Assembly: GCA_022578965.1 (NCBI GenBank)
Contig: MU400546.1
Location: forward strand, 1 to 64,000
From: Xylaria sp. FL1777
Lineage: Eukaryota; Ascomycota; Sordariomycetes; Xylariales; Xylariaceae
Length of the DNA stretch: 64,000 nucleotides
Direction: 5' to 3'
The position numbers and the translations under genes were made by a program. Position 1 is the first letter of the stretch. The number at the start of each line of letters is the position of its first letter. Of the stretch, positions 38,257 through 53,800 are shown in pieces. The notes beneath the pieces are model-generated. The model was not told where the DNA came from and did no database searches. It saw nothing but the letters and a program-made list of their open reading frames with translations.

Positions 38257-41200
38257 ATCTTTTTTTATTAAAATATAGCTGCTTTTAGTTTATTTTAATA
38301 CTTATAATTATAAAGTTTTTTATTTTTACTAACGTTTTTTAAACAGGGTTAATATTATTTTTTTTTGCTTATTTAGTTCTATAAGTTCTTTTTTATTTTT
38401 TTTGTTACGTTTAAAAGTAGCTTAAGCTTTAGCGCTTATAAAAGCATTATAGCTTTATTAAAACTAGTTTTAGCTTTTTTACGTATTTAAATATATAAGC
38501 AAAAGCTTTTAAAAATACTTAGCGTTTTTTTTATAAAAATGTTTATAAAAAGTTTATATTTTTTTTTTTTAAACTATTAAGCTTAGCTAAGTTTTATATT
38601 TAGCTTATTATACTTAAAAAAAAGAATATTTATAAAGGTATTTATAGCAAAATAACTTTGTATTGCTAAAACGTTTTTATATTGCTTATAATAAAACTTT
38701 TTTAATATAATTGTTAGTTTTTTTTGCTAAAAACTTTTTTTATGCTTTAAAGTAAAAAGTACTAAAAAAGCAAAATAATTAACTTTTAGTTTTCTTTTTA
38801 GCGTTTTTTTTTTATTTTGTATATTTTTAGCGCTTAATAATAAAAAAGCTAACTTATTAAATCTAAAAAAAGTTGCTTTTAGTTTTTTTAAAAAATAATA
38901 AGGTTTAATGCTTATTAAAAATAATAAATATAGATTTTTTAGTAATTTAAAGCTAAAGTGCTTTTTAAAGTTTGCTTTTAAAAATTAAATAAGCTATTTA
39001 TAACTTTTTTAATTATTAATACTTTTTTTTAAATATTAGCTTATTAAGTTATAAAACATATAGTATAAATATAAAGCTTTAATAAATCTATATATATAGT
39101 TATTATATTAGCAAAAGCAAAAAAATATAAAATAGCTTAATATAATCTTTATATTAAAATGCTTTATTGTTTAATACTTTTATAATTTTTAGAAAACTTA
39201 TTTGTTATTTTTATTAGTAATATATTTAAAGTTTAAAATATATGCTATTTTTAAAATAATATTAATAAAAATAATAATTTAATAATTATTTAAGCAATAT
39301 TTTATTATAAAATATTTTATTTAAGAAATTATAGCAATTATTATAGCTTATTTTATGTTTTGCTAATTTATAAAAAGATTTTTTATAAACTAGCTATATT
39401 TAAGTTTAATATTTATTTTTAAAGCTTTAGCTTTTTTATTTATATATAACTAAAGCAATATATTTAGTAAAGCTTTTATTTTGCGCTTATTTAGCTATTT
39501 TTTAGCGTTTAGCTTTATAAGGATATTTATAATATAAATAGCTTTAATTTTTCATTTTGTAATGTTTACTTTATAAAAATCTTTATAGTAGCTATAAATA
39601 GCAAGCTTTTTTTAGTAATTTAAATACTTTTGTTTATATTAATAAGTTTTTTTAGTAGCTATTTGTTGTTTTAAAAAGAAAGTTTTTAGTTATTACTTTT
39701 TATTATTTTTATATATTGTTTTTAAAACTTTATTTAGCAAAAAATAATAAGCTAGCTTTTATTTATTATAAAGCTTTAGTTTATTAAAATATTTTATATT
39801 ATTATTTTTTTAATAATTATTTAAAGCTTTTTTTAATAGCAGTTTTTTTAGAAATTTTATAAATAATAATTGTTAAATATTTAGTTTTTGTACTGCAAGT
39901 TTTTATTTTTTATATAGTTTTAACTTTATTACTAAAACTATTAAATTTTTTATAAACATAACATTAGATTTATTAAAGCAAAAATTATTATTTTTATAAT
40001 ATTTTTTAATTTTTAATAAGTATTATATTAATATTATAAAACTTTTTATAGCTATAAATTTTAACATTTAGTTTATAGCTTATAAAAATGCCTTTAAATA
40101 TTTAGTTTTTAGTTTAAATATATAAAGTAGCATTTTATTTGCGTTTATTAAGTAGTTTTATATAGCAAAATATACTATAAAAGCTTTTTTCTAAAAATTA
40201 AGCGCTTTTTTATTAAGCAATAAATTAAAAATATAAAAAACTTTTATTAAGATTATATATAATATAAACTACTAATATTTTAATGCTTTTTTATTATAAT
40301 ACTTTTTATATATTAAGTATATTGTTTTTTTTTATATTTATTAAATTAAGTTTAAAAATAAGTTTTAGTAAGTTTTGCTATTTTTAAAAAACGTATAATT
40401 AAAGTGTTCTTTTAGTACTACTTTTTTTTTTTTTTTTAGGTTTTTAAAAAACAAACTTTTTATAAAGGTTATTTCTTTTTATATAAAATAAAACTTTAAA
40501 ACAGACTTTAAAAAAATATTAATTAAAAAAAATAATATATTTTTTAGCTAAACATTTTTTATATTTAGTTTTTTAATCTATAAAAAAGGCTAGTAAGCTA
40601 GATATTTTTTATACTTTAAATTTTTAACAATTATTAGCTTTTTTCTAAAGCTATTTTTAAAAAGCTATTAGTTTTTAAAAAAAAGCTTTTTATAATTAAT
40701 AGTTAAGTTTATATATATATGTTTATTTTCTTTCTTTTTTGCTTTTTTTTTAAAGTTTGCTATTTTTTATAATAGTTGCTTGTATACTTTAATATTAAGT
40801 GTTAGCTTTTTAAAACTTTTAAAGAAAAATGCTTTTATTTTTAGTTAATTTGCAGTACTAATAACTTTTTTAAAAATAAAAAATATAATAATTAAAAACG
40901 TATATATATAATAAAAGCAATTTTTAATAATATTTAAGCGTATATATACTTTTGCTATATTTTATAATTAAATAAAAAGTGTAAGCAAATTAAAAATTTT
41001 AATATAAGTTAAAAGTATAAAAGCAAATAATATAAAAAATATAAAGTATAAATATTAATATTAATATTATTTATTATATATAATTTAATATTTTTAATTG
41101 TTAATTTAAGTTATTATTTTTTAGTAATTGCAAAATTTCTTAAATATAAATGCTAAAAGCATTTATATTAAATATAAAAAGTTAAAACTTATTAAATAAA

Positions 41201-42978
41201 TAAAATAATAAAGTTAAATATAAATAAAAGGTTTAATAAAGCAAATATAATAAAAAAAAAGCTAAAATATATATTTTTAAACTAGTATACTTTTTTTTTA
41301 TAAACTTATTACATTATTTTTAATTTATTAATTAATTATTTTATTATTAAAATAAATTATTAATTGCTAAATGTTTTTATAACAATTATTTTTTATATGT
41401 TTATATTAATATTAATTAAAAAATAAGTAAATAAAGTAGTTTTAATTAACTAAATAATTATTTTTTAACTTTTTTTTAATATATTTATGATTTATTTTTT
41501 TTAAACATTTATTATTACTAATAGTAAAATAAATAATTTAAGCTTTAATAAATATAAAAGAAAAGCTTGTTTTTTTTTTTAATCTGTTTTTTTTTAAGTA
41601 GTTTTAAAGCTTAGATTTTTTTTGCAATTTTTTTCTTTAATGCTTAAGTTTTTAGATTACTTAGTTTATGCTTTTATTATAAAGTTTTTGTTTTTAAATA
41701 GTATAATTAATGCTTGTTTAATTAAACACTTAAAAAATAATTCTTTTATTATTAATAGGGTTTTTAATAATTAAAAAGCATTATAATAGTTAATTAATAT
41801 TTAAAAAATTAATATTGTTTAGCTAATAAATAGTTATATTTATAATATTTAAAAAGTTAAGTTTATTAATAAGTAATAAAATATATATGCTTTTTTTTTT
41901 TTAAATTTTGTTTTTTTTATTTAGTTAACTTTTTTTGTTTTATATAATTAAGCATTAAACTATTTATAAATTAAAATTTTTAGTAGTAATATTAGCAGCA
42001 AATATATTTAATAAAAAATTAATTATAATTTTTTTTATATATATTATATAAATTAATATATTTAAGTTAATTTTAGCTAAATAAAAAAGCAAAAGTATTT
42101 AAAATTTTGCTTATTATATATAAAAGCAATTAAAAGCAATTTTTAAAGCAAATATATATATTAGATTTTTTATAACTTTTGCTAACTTATAGCTATATTT
42201 ATATAGCTATTTAAAATATAAAATGTTATATTTTATAAGTATTATAAATAATTATTAATAATAACTAAAAGCAAAAAATATATAAAGCTTTATTTTTTTT
42301 TTTTTTGCTATACTATTTTAAAATAAAAGTTTAGTATATATACTAACTATATATTTATTATTTAGTTATAAAACTATTTATTTTATAAGTTTAAAAGTAA
42401 TATAGCTAAATATTTTAAAGCTAATATAGTAATTATAGCAGTTAAAAAAGATTTTATGCTTAAAAACTTTAAAAAATAAATAGTTTTAACTAAAAATACT
42501 TTTATTTGCTTAATTAAAAAAAGAACTAAGTTAAAACATAAATTAAAGCGTTTTTTTTAAGCTAATTTTATTGCTTAGCTTATTAAATGTAATATTAGTA
42601 AGCAATAATTTAGTATTGCTTAAAAGGTTAATATAACGCTTAAATGTTTAAGAAAATAATTAAAAAAATAAATTAAATAAATTATATAAAATAAAATAAA
42701 ATAAAAGAATTAAACAATTTGTTTATATAGCAATGCTTTTTTTAATATAATTTACAATTATTTTTTTTTATTGCATAGCTTGCAAACTTTTTTTTAAACG
42801 TAATAAATAAAAAAAAAATAGTTATTATATAAAAAGTTAAGTTATAATATTTATAAAAGCAAATATATAAAACCTTTATAATAAAAAACTTAAAATATAT
42901 AAAATAAGAATTATTAATACTAAATTGTTAAATTTTCTTTTGTTTTTTTTTTAGTTTTTATTTTTTTAGCTTTATATA

Positions 42979-44839
42979 ACGTGGTTTATAAACAAGCAAC
43001 GTATTTAAGCAAGCAACGCACTTTTTTTAAACTTTCAAGTTTAATTATTAATAATTTTACAACTAAAGCATTTATTATTAAAAATTAATCAGATTTTGAT
43101 TTATTATTTGTTTTTATATCTTTATTATAAGTTTTTGTATTATAGCTAGTTTTATTGCACTGTTTATATTGTTGCTAATATAGCATACTTAGCTTATTAC
43201 TACTACGATTTTTTAACGTTTATAATTGTATTAAGTTTTGCGTATTTTTTTGGGCTATTAAATTTAATGCATTTTTTACTATAAAACTTTTTTTATTTTG
43301 TAAGCGCTTTTTTTTACTTTTTTAGCGCTTACTAAGTGTTTTATTTGCTTTTTAAAGCTTTTAGACTTTATTTTTTATTAAAGTAACTTAATGCATTAAT
43401 ATTTAATTTAACTTTATAAGCTAGTTAATAGCTTTTAAAATTAGCTTTAAAAAGCTTTTTTAGTAATTAAAAATTTAACTTTTAATAAAAGTTAACTGTA
43501 TGCTTGCTTTTTTAGCAGTTTTTAGCGTTTAGAAAACTTAAAGTTTAAGCAAGTTAATAGTATTAAGAATTAATATTAGTAACTATAACTGTACATTTAG
43601 CTTTAAAATTATAGCTTGCGGATTATAAGATATTAAATTTAACTTTTAAAAACCTTTTTAAATATTTAATTGTAAAAAAGTAGCAAAAAAGGCCTTTTTA
43701 AACGCAATAAGAAATTTAGGCTTAATAATATAATTAACATATAATTTAACAAATTTATTAATTTAATAATTATATACTTACTTTAAAACGTTATAAAGTT
43801 TAACATTAAGTAGTTAAATTAAATAAAATAAGTAAAAAAGCAAAGCAATAGTTATAATGTATTATTTTTTGTAATATTTTTTAAACTTAGCTAATATATA
43901 ATTTTTATGCTAATTTAGCACTAATAATTAATATTTGCTTGTTTAAAACAGCTAAATATATTTTTTAAAGTGTTTTGCTTATTTTAATGCTATATTATTA
44001 TTTGTTTATTTATTTAAGCTAATATTAATTATTTACTTAGTTAAAAAGTTAGTATTTTAGTATTAATGCTTAAAATAGTAAACTTTTTAAAGAATAATAT
44101 ATAGCAAAATAAATAACTTATATAAATTAATTAAATAAATTGCTATTAATTATTTTTTATTACTAAGCTATATTGCTTTATGCTTTTTATATTAATTAGC
44201 ACGTATAATAATTATATATGCGTAAATTTAGCTTATTATAAACTTAGTTTTATTAAAGTTTTAAATATTGTTATTATAAATGTTATATTATGTTTTTATA
44301 CGTATATAATGCTTAAATTACATGCTAATAATCTTTAGATTTTTACATAAAGCTTTTTAATAGTTATAAGCACGCATAAATCGCAATTTAAGCTTTTTGT
44401 AATAATTAACAAAATTATAAGCTTAATGCTTACTAATAAGCAGTTTGTTTTATAAGTTGCATAAAAAATTAGCTATATTTTTTATAATACTATAAGCAAA
44501 AAAATATTCTTGCTTATTTAAATCGAAAATATATTTAAAAAAGATATTCTTTTTAATTAAATTAAGTTTATACATATTAACGCAAGTTTTGTTTTATGTA
44601 GTACAACTGTTTATTTTATAACATATAATGCTTTTAAAAAGTTAATAAATTTTAAAAGCACGTTAAATGCTAATTTTTAAGTTAAAATTAATAGCCTAAA
44701 AAACAAAAAGTAATTTAGCTTCTTTAGTTTTATTAAATATTGTATTGTTAAAGAATTATTATGCAACAAAATTAAAGCAACGCGTTTTTAGGAAAAGTGC
44801 GTTGCTTGCTTAAATGTGTTGCTCGCTTATAAACCACGT
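42979..44839 (-). mobile_element. Fot-A: Fot1/pogo-like DNA transposon, 1,861 bp
   Basis: It has terminal inverted repeats of about 47 bp (ACGTGGTTTATAA...), whose two arms differ only by transitions, and TA duplications at 42977-42978 and 44840-44841. The empty site is seen in E1 near 8,490 and E2 near 28,160. On the minus strand the C-terminal end of a transposase is readable: LQNKKSFIVKNALNLIAQ, then QYKQCNKTSYNTKTYN at about 43,126-43,175. That matches the Cys/His motif CxxCGxTGHNxRTC known at the C-terminus of fungal Fot1/pogo-type transposases, with Cys to Tyr and Gly/His to Ser/Tyr as RIP would do. Size, TA target and this motif agree with the Tc1/mariner superfamily, Fot1 branch. The coding frame is destroyed. 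Confidence 0.85.
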
Positions 44840-45804
44840 TATTTTAAATAATTTTGCTTAATTTTTTATAGCAGGATTTTATTTTTATTAAGCCTGCTTT
44901 AAACTTTGCTTAAGCGTTTATTGCTTTATTAAATGCTTATTATTGCTTAATAGCAGCTTAAAATTATTGCTAATAGTTTAAACGCGTAAAGTATAAACTA
45001 GTAATTTCTTAAGGTATAATAATAGTGTTTTTTGCTTTTTAGCAGTTTTAAGGTTTTTATTAAGTATTAAATAATTTAAACTAAAAGCAAAAAAAGCTGT
45101 TTAATTTTAAATAAAAATAATAAAGCAATTAAAAGTAAAAAAACTTATATATAAGCATTAGTACAATAAAATAAACTTAAGTAATTAAAATTAATAAGCA
45201 GTTTTTATTTTTGTTTTTTTTGTTTTTATGCATTTTTAAAAAAAAGCAATAATAATTTATATTAAAACTAAGCTGCTAAACTATTTAAAAAACATTAAAA
45301 TAAAATAAAGACTTATATTTTTAGTGTAATAATAAAAAAAGTATTAATAAGCTAGTTAATATAAAACTAATAAATATAAAACTAATAAAAAAAAAGCTAT
45401 AAAAAATACGCTTAGTTTTAAACAAAAAAAAATAGTTTTATGCATTATAACTTAGTTATATAAACTTATATAATTAGCAAAAATAAGAAATAAAATAATC
45501 AATAAAAAAACAAAAAGTAAAAAAAAAAAAAACTTATTACTTTAACTTTTATTAGTTATTACTTTTTAAAGCGCTTTATAATATAGTAGCTAAAAAAATA
45601 AAGTAAGCTATTATATTTTTTAGTATTTAAAATGTTTAAAGCGCTAAAAGTTATACTATAGCTTTTATAAACTTAAAAAGCTTTTATAACTTGTTATATT
45701 TTTTTTATTTTTTATAGTTTAATTATTATAGCTTTAATTATTAAAAGCTTTATTGTTTTAGTTTAGTTTTTAATAAATAGCTATAATACTAGTAGTTTAT
45801 ATAT

Positions 45805-48800
45805 TAAAGTTAAGATTTTTTAGCTTTTAGTACTTTTAGTTATTTTATATAAACTGCTTTAATTTTTTAGCAAAAAACAACTTTTTTAATTTTTTACTAG
45901 TTAATTTTGCTAATTAGTATTACTTATAATTAACATTTTTTTTAACTTTATAAAAGCTAATTTATTTATATAATAGCTTTTTATTGTTAAATTTATTTAT
46001 TAAAAGCATAGTGTTATAAAATAAAACAAAAAAGCTTTTTTTAAATAGTTGCTTAATTTTATAAGCGTTTTTTTAAGATTTAGCTTTTATAGCTAATTTT
46101 TTTTTTTTAGTTATAATTGTTTTAACCTTTATAATATTTTAGTTGCAGCATTTTAGCTGCTTAACTTTAGTTTTAATAAAATTTTCGTAAAAAGTAATAT
46201 TTTACTACTCAATTACTTTTTATGTTAATATTATATTTTTTATTAGCAAAATTAGCATTTTTTTATATATTAGCTTATATAAGCTATAGCTATAATAGCA
46301 TATAAAAGTATAATTTGCTTATATTATTAAGTTTAAGTATTTTAGCTAATTTTTTTCGGTTTTATTTATTATTTATATAAGGCTTTTTTTTATTAGCTTA
46401 TAGCTTTTTTTAATAAAGCCTTGCGCTTAAATATAATAAGCTAAGCTATAATTTATTTTATAGCTTAAAGTATTTATTGCATTTTTTATTTTTTTTTTGA
46501 ATTTAAAGCTATTATTATATTTAATTTTTATAAGAACTTTATATTAAAATATAATTTTTTTTTTGATAAATTTAAGTATTTTTAAAAAGTTTATGTGTTT
46601 TAAAGGTTTAGCTTTTAAATAAATTGTTATTTTGCATTTTGCTTTTATAATAGCTTTAAATTTGTTGCTTAATAGCATAGTTTATATATTTATAACCTAA
46701 AAAACTAAAAGATCTAAAGAATAATTAAAATAATGTTTTTTAGTTTTTTTGTTATTAGTAGATTTTTAGCAATTAAAATAACTAGCAATTATAATATAAA
46801 TATTTTAATAAAAACCTTTTTAGTAATATTTTTAAGTTATTTGTTAAGTTATAAATATTTAGCTTTTAATGTGGTTTATAAGCAAGCAATACATTTAAGC
46901 AAGCAACGCACTTTTTTTAAACTTTTAAGTTTAATTATTAATAATTTTATAACTAAAGCATTTATTATTAAAAATTAATCGGATTTTAATTTATTACTTG
47001 TTTTTATATTTTTATTATAAGTTTTTATATTATGGCTAGTTTTGCTATACTGTTTATATTGTTGCTAGTATAGCATACTTAGTTTATTACTATTATAATT
47101 TTTTAACATTTATAACTATATTAAGTTTTGTGTATTTTTTTGGGCTATTAAATTTAATGCATTTTTTATTATAAGACTTTTTTTATTTTGTAAGCGCTTT
47201 TTTTTACTTTTTTAGCGCTTGCTAAATGCTTTATTTGCTTTTTAAAGCTTTTAAACTTTATTTTTTATTAAGGTAACTTAATGCGCTAACATTTGATTTA
47301 ATTTTGCAAGCTAGTTAATAATTTTTAAAATTAGCTTTAGAAAGCTTTTTTAGTAACTAAAAATTTAACTTTTAATAAAAGTTAACTGCATGCTTGCTTT
47401 TTTAGTAGTTTTTAACGTTTAAAAAACTTAAAGTTTAAGCAAGTTAATAGTATTAAGAATTAATATTAGTAATTATAACTATACATTTAGCTTTAAAATT
47501 ATAGCTTGTAAATTATAAAGTATTAAATTTAACTTTTAAAAACCTTTTTAAACATTTAATTCCGAAAAAGTAGCAAAAAAAGCCTTTTTAAATACAATAA
47601 AAAACTTAAGCTTAATAATATAGTTAACATATAACTTAATAAATTTGTTAATTTAATAATTATATGTTTGCTTTAAAATGCTATAAAGCTTAACATTAAG
47701 TAGTTAAATTAAATAAAACAAGTAAAAAAGCAAAACAATAGTTATAATGTATTATTTTTTGTAATATTTTTTAAACTTAGCTAATATATAACTTTTATGT
47801 TAGTTTAATACTAATAATTAATATTTGCTTGTTTAAAACAGCTAAATATGTTTTTTAAAGTATTTTGTTTATTTTAATGCTATATTATTGTTTGTTTATT
47901 TATTTAAGCTAGTATTAACTACTTATTTAGTTAAAAAGTTAATATTTTAGTATTAATGCTTAAAATAGTAAACCTTTTAAAAAATAATATATAGCAAAAT
48001 AAATAACCCGTATAAATTAATTAAACAAATTGCTATTAATTATTTTTTATTATTAAGCTATATTACTTTATGTTTTTTATATTAATTAGCACGTATAATA
48101 ATTATATATACGCAAATTTAGCTTATTATAAACTTAGTTTTATTAAAGTTTTAAATATTATTATTATAAATGTTATATTATATTTTTATATATATATAAT
48201 GCTTAAACTATGCGCTAATAATTTTTGGATTTTTGCATAAAGCCTTTTAATAGTTATAAGTACGCATAAATTACAATTTAAGCTTTTTATAGCAATTAAC
48301 AAAGTTATAAGCTTAATGTTTGTTAATAAACAGTTTGTTTTATAAGTTGTATAAAAGATTAGCTATATTTTTTATAGTACTATAAGCAGAAAAATATTTT
48401 TGCTTATTTAGATCAAAAATATACTTAAAAAGAACATTTTTTTTAATTGGATTAAGTTTATGCATATTAGCGCAAGTTTTGTTTTGTGCAATACAACTGT
48501 TTATTTTATAACGTATAATGCTTTTAAAAAGTTAATAAATTTTAAAAGCGCATTAAATGCTAATTTTTAGGTTAAAATTAATAGCTTAAAAAACAAAAAG
48601 TAATTTAGCTTTTTTAGTTTTATTAAACATTATATTATTAAAGAATTATTACGCAACGAAGTTAAAGCAACGCGTTTTTAAAAAAAGTGCGTTGCTTGCT
48701 TAAATGTATTGCTTGCTTATAAACCACGTTATATGTTATCTTTTTATAGTTTTTTTTAATAAAAGCTTTTTAGGTTTTTTTGTTATTAATTATTTTTTTT

Positions 48801-50858
48801 AGCATTTTTTTAAACTTTGCTTTTTTTTAAAGAGTAAACTTATTAACAAAAAATTTAAAGGCTTTTTTTTTAAAGTGTTTTTGCTTTTTTTTTTTTGTAA
48901 GTTTTTTTAAAACTTGCTTAAAAATAAAATATTTAGCAATTTGCTTGCTTTTTTTGCTTTAATTTTTTTTTAGGTATAGCAAAGGTTTTATTTTTTAATG
49001 TATTAAGCTTTTAACTAGTTAATTGCCTAATTTTTTATATGTAATAATAATAGCTATTATATATAATTAAAAATTAATAAAATCTTTTATATTTTTTTTT
49101 AATAATTATTTAATTTATTTAATAGTTTAAAAAGTTTTTTAAAAAGCTTATTAGTAGCTATATGTTTTTTTTTTAATACATAATAAAGTATAAAATTAAA
49201 AGTCTTTATATAAGCTATTTATTTTGTTAATTAAGCATTTAGTAATGTTAAAAATTTATTGTTTAGCTAAACTATAAAAACTTTTATATTAGTTTTTAAA
49301 TAAAACATAATTTTATAAAAATAGTTATATAACTTTTAAAAAGTTTTAATAATAGTAAGTTTTTTTAGCTTTATAGCATTATATCTTTTTTTAAGGCTTT
49401 TTTATGTTTTAAACTTATATTTTATTAGTTTAATAGCTTTATTAATTTTTTAGTATAAAATAGTACTTTAGCTAGTTTTAAAAGCATTTATTTTTAGCTA
49501 AATAGGTTTTTTTATATAATTAAAAGTAATAAAAATAAAAGCTATTATAATAGCTTTTTAAAGCTTTTTTATAGCTTTTTTTTACGGTTTTTTAAAACAA
49601 AACGGCTTATTTTTCTGTAATAAAACTATTAATAGTTTTGCAATTATAGTATATTTTTGTATTTATATTTAGTAATATACTGTTATTTTTAAAAAAAACT
49701 ATATTTTTATAATGTTTTTATAAGTTTTTTATTTAAGAATTTTTATTACTTTTGCTTTTATTAAGCTTTTGTTATTAGTACTATATATATAACTAACTAT
49801 TTTAGTTGTTTGTTTTGTTTATTTGTTTTTTAGTATGCTAGCTATAATTTTAACTAGCTTAAAATTTAGTAGCATAGCATTAAAATTCTTAAAATGTTTT
49901 AATATAAACTACTTAATACTTAAAGCAACTTTATAATTATTATATTTAGTAATAAGTTTTTTAATTATTATATTATTAAAGAAAGGTTTGCATTTTATTA
50001 GTAATATATTATATAAAACTTTTAATAGCACTTTTAAAAATTAAGCTATTAAATTTATTGCTTTTTGCAAAAAAATAATTATTTAAAAAAAGCTTATTAA
50101 TATAAAAAAAGCAGTTATTGCTTAGCTAAAAATAAAAAGTAATATTTAATTATATTTTAAAAATAAATTAACTATAAAGATTATTTTATATATTATAAAC
50201 TTTTTAAAAAACTTATTATAGCTTTAAAGAAAATTAGCATTATATATAATAACTATATTTATTTTTATAGTTAAGTTAATTAATTAAACTTTTTTACTTT
50301 TTTTTTGTATTAAGAACTAAGTGTTATAATATAAACTATAAACTTTTTTAAGAATATTATGCTTAAGTTAAATCTTTAAAACTTTTATAGTAATATTTTT
50401 TAAAAGCTTAAAAATTAAAATGCTGTAAATTTGCTATGTTTTATAAAAAACTGTTTTAATTTTATAAAAAGAAAAGATTTTATTATATATTTTTTTTATT
50501 TTAAAAAAGTTCTAAAAAAGTGCTATTTTTTTACAATATTATATTTTAGTTAATAATGCTACTTTTTATTAAATAAAGTTAATTATATAAAGCTTTTTTA
50601 AAAAAATAGCTAGTTATTTAATAATTAGTTAAATGTTTTTAAAAGTAGTACTAAAACATAAATATATGTTTTAATAAATGCTATTTTATTAAAATAGCAT
50701 AAAACTTTTTAAGTAATAGCTTGCTTTTTTTAAGGCTTGCTTTTTTTACTTATAAAATTTAAGTAAAACAATATTATTAAATAACATATTATTTTTAAAA
50801 TAAATCTTTTTATTTTTTGTTTTATATATTATATTTAAAATTATTATTTTATTTTTTG
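45805..50858 (-). pseudogene. E3: degenerate Gypsy pol, split by Fot-B
   Basis: This is the counterpart of E2 pol on the minus strand (positions sum to about 74,858 right of Fot-B). The RT catalytic block reads P-F-F-N-N at 49986-49972. The integrase KxDNG block lies near 46,500-46,525, left of Fot-B. Fot-B (46869-48729) sits between RNase H and the integrase core. Limits are inferred from E2. Confidence 0.75.
46869..48729 (-). mobile_element. Fot-B: second Fot1/pogo-like transposon, 1,861 bp
   Basis: It has the same length and inverted repeats as Fot-A (left end ATGTGGTTTATAAGC, one C-to-T change; right end ...ATAAACCACGT), with TA at 46867-46868 and 48730-48731. The empty site is in E1 near 10,525. 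The minus-strand transposase end reads QYKQYSKTSHNIKTYN at about 47,012-47,060. Here the His of the zinc motif survives but a Cys is lost, the reverse of Fot-A. Both copies are independent insertions into E3. Confidence 0.85.
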
Positions 50859-53800
50859 TTAATTTATTAGTTTTTAAAGCTTAAAAAATTAATAATGCTT
50901 AAGTTAAAGTTATAATTAAATTATATTTGCTTTTTAATTTATATATAGAATTTTTAGTTTTTATAATTATTAATTTTTTAACATTTTTTTGCTTTAATGC
51001 TTTTTTTATTGCAATTAAAAATATTTTAAATAGTTAATTATTATTAAAAACAGCGTAGATTTTTTTATTATTTTATATTTTTAAGTTTTCGAAAAGTTTA
51101 ATGTTTTATATAAAGAAATTTAAAAAAGCTGCTAATGTTATATTATTATATAAGTTTTGCTTTTTTTAAAAGTTTGCACTTATATATTTTTTTAAACTAT
51201 TTTTTTTTAATTTTTTTTTTGCTTTTTTTTGTTAATTATTAGATTTTTTATTTAAAGTTTAATATTTTTGTGCTTTATATAGCTTATTTGCTAAGCTAAT
51301 AATTTAATAAATATACATTAGTTTTTTAGTTGCTAATATTTTTAAAGCTTTAAATTTAAACTTTTAATATAGTTTATTACTAATATAATAATTTAGCTTG
51401 TTTTAAATATTATATTAGCTATTATATAAAAGCTTTAAAAGTATAAACTTATTTATAACTTTATAATAAAGTTTATTTTTAGTAATAAAAAATAAATAAT
51501 TTGTTTTTTGTTAATTATATATAATAAAAAAAGCAGCAATTTTTTGCTTATTTAAATAGTAGTTTTTAAGCATTTTATATATTTAATAAAATTATTAATT
51601 TAATTAAATCTTTTTTAGGTTATATTTATATTTTTAGTAATAAAGCTATTTTTATTAATAAATAAATTTATAATAATATTAAATTATACTTTAAAGTTAA
51701 TAATTTTAGTAATATTTTTTTTATAGATTTTGTTTTTTATTTTTATAGTAAGCTTTAAGTAAAGCTATATATATATTTTTAGCTTTATAACGCTTAAAAA
51801 TATAGCTAAAATACTTTGTAGTTTTAGTAGTAAAGCTAATATAAAGCATAAATTTAAAAAGCTTAAATATTTTTAGTTAAAATAATTTATTAAGCTTAAG
51901 TTTTTTTTATTATAAAATTTATACTTTAATATTTTTTTAAATAAGTTTAAGCTATTATTACTAGCTTAATTATTATGTTTTTTATATATTTTTATTTTAA
52001 AAAAGTTAAAAGTTTAATTAGCGTTTTTTAAAACTATTAATATTAGTTATATTAGCTTTTTAAGCTTATTTTTTTTTTTTAGCACTACTACTGCAAAATT
52101 AGCACTAAGCTAAAGTTTTATTAAAAATATTACTTTTTTTAAAAATAGCATAAATATAATAATTAGTAATTTTTACTTTTTTAAGTTATTTTTAAATAAT
52201 AAATATATAATATTATATTAGTTTAAAATTTTAAAAAGTATTTTATTAAATTTTAGCTTATTTTTTAACGTTTAAAAATTTAAAGCAATATAAACAAAAA
52301 ATAACATTATTTAATTATTTTATTAGTTTTAATTATAAAGAACTTTTATTATTTTATAGCGTTACTTTTTTAAAAAAGCAGCTATAAAGCTAAATTAAAG
52401 CATATAAATATATATAATAAAACTATTATATTTTATTTTTTTATTTATTTATGCTATTAAATAGTTTAATAAAAAGCTAGTTTTATAAATATTATTAAGC
52501 AATTTATATTTATTAAGCTAACTAGCTAATTATAATATTAGCTAAGAATTTTTTTGTAGTTTTTTAATTATTAATTAATAAAATTTTGTATTATTTTTTA
52601 AAAAGTTTATGCTTTTATAAAAAAAAGTATTTTTTATGTTTATTTAAATTAAGATTTTTTATAATAAAGTTTTTAGTTAAGCTTTATATTTTAATTTATT
52701 GCTTTTTTTTTTAAAATAAGCTATAGCATATTTAGTTTAATTTTTTAATTTAAGCTTTTATTAAGGTTATTTAAAAGTAGTAGTATTATTTTTAGCATTA
52801 GCTTAAAAATTTTTGCTGCTTTAAAATATAATTTAGCTTTTATTTAAGCAATTATTTAAATAAAAATATTAAAGTATTTTAAGATTTTTAGTATAAAGTT
52901 TTTAAAAATAATATTTGTTTTTTTATTTAAAAAATTTTTAAACTTTTTAGCTTATATTTTTTTAAATTTTAAGCTTTTTTTTATAAGCTTTGCTTTTTAG
53001 ATTTTTTAAAATCTTTAATAATTAAAACTTTTTAGTTTTAATAAAGCATTTTGCTTAAAAAAATTATTGTTTATTTATATATTTTTAATATTAAGTTAAA
53101 TAAAAGATTTATTATTATTTAACTAAATTTCTTTAATTATTTAACTTATAAAAAGCTTTTTTTTTTGTTTTTTAGGTTTTTTTTTATTTTTTGTTTAATA
53201 AAAAGCAGCTTTTTTAGTTAAAAGCTTATAATAATTAGTTTAAAATATATTTATACTAATTTTTTTGCTTAATATATAGCTTTATAAAACTTTAATATTA
53301 TTTTTATTATAAGAAATGCTTTATATAAAGTTTTAATTAGTTATAATAAAGCTATTATTTAGCTTGCTATTTATTAAATTATTTTTTTTAATATTATAAA
53401 CTTTTATTAGTTTTATTTTATAAAACATATTAGTTTAATTATTAAATTTTTTATTTAAAAACTAGTTTAGCTACTTATTATTTAATTAATAAAGTTTTTT
53501 TTTTTTTAGTTTTTTTTGCTTGCTTTTTATTTTAATATTTAAATCTTTATTATTTAAAACAAGGTTTTTTTTTTATAATTAATAATAAGCTTTTTGTTTT
53601 AATAGCTTATTATTACTTAAAACAAAGTTATATATTTATTTTAATGTAGCATTAAGAATTTTTTTTTTATTTTTGTTAATTTTTATAACTTTAAAGAAAA
53701 CTTTTATATATTTAAAGCTTATAAAAAATTTTAGCTTTTTTAAACATTATTTAAAGTTTTAATATATAATGTTTTTTTTTTTTAATTTATAAGCAAAGCT

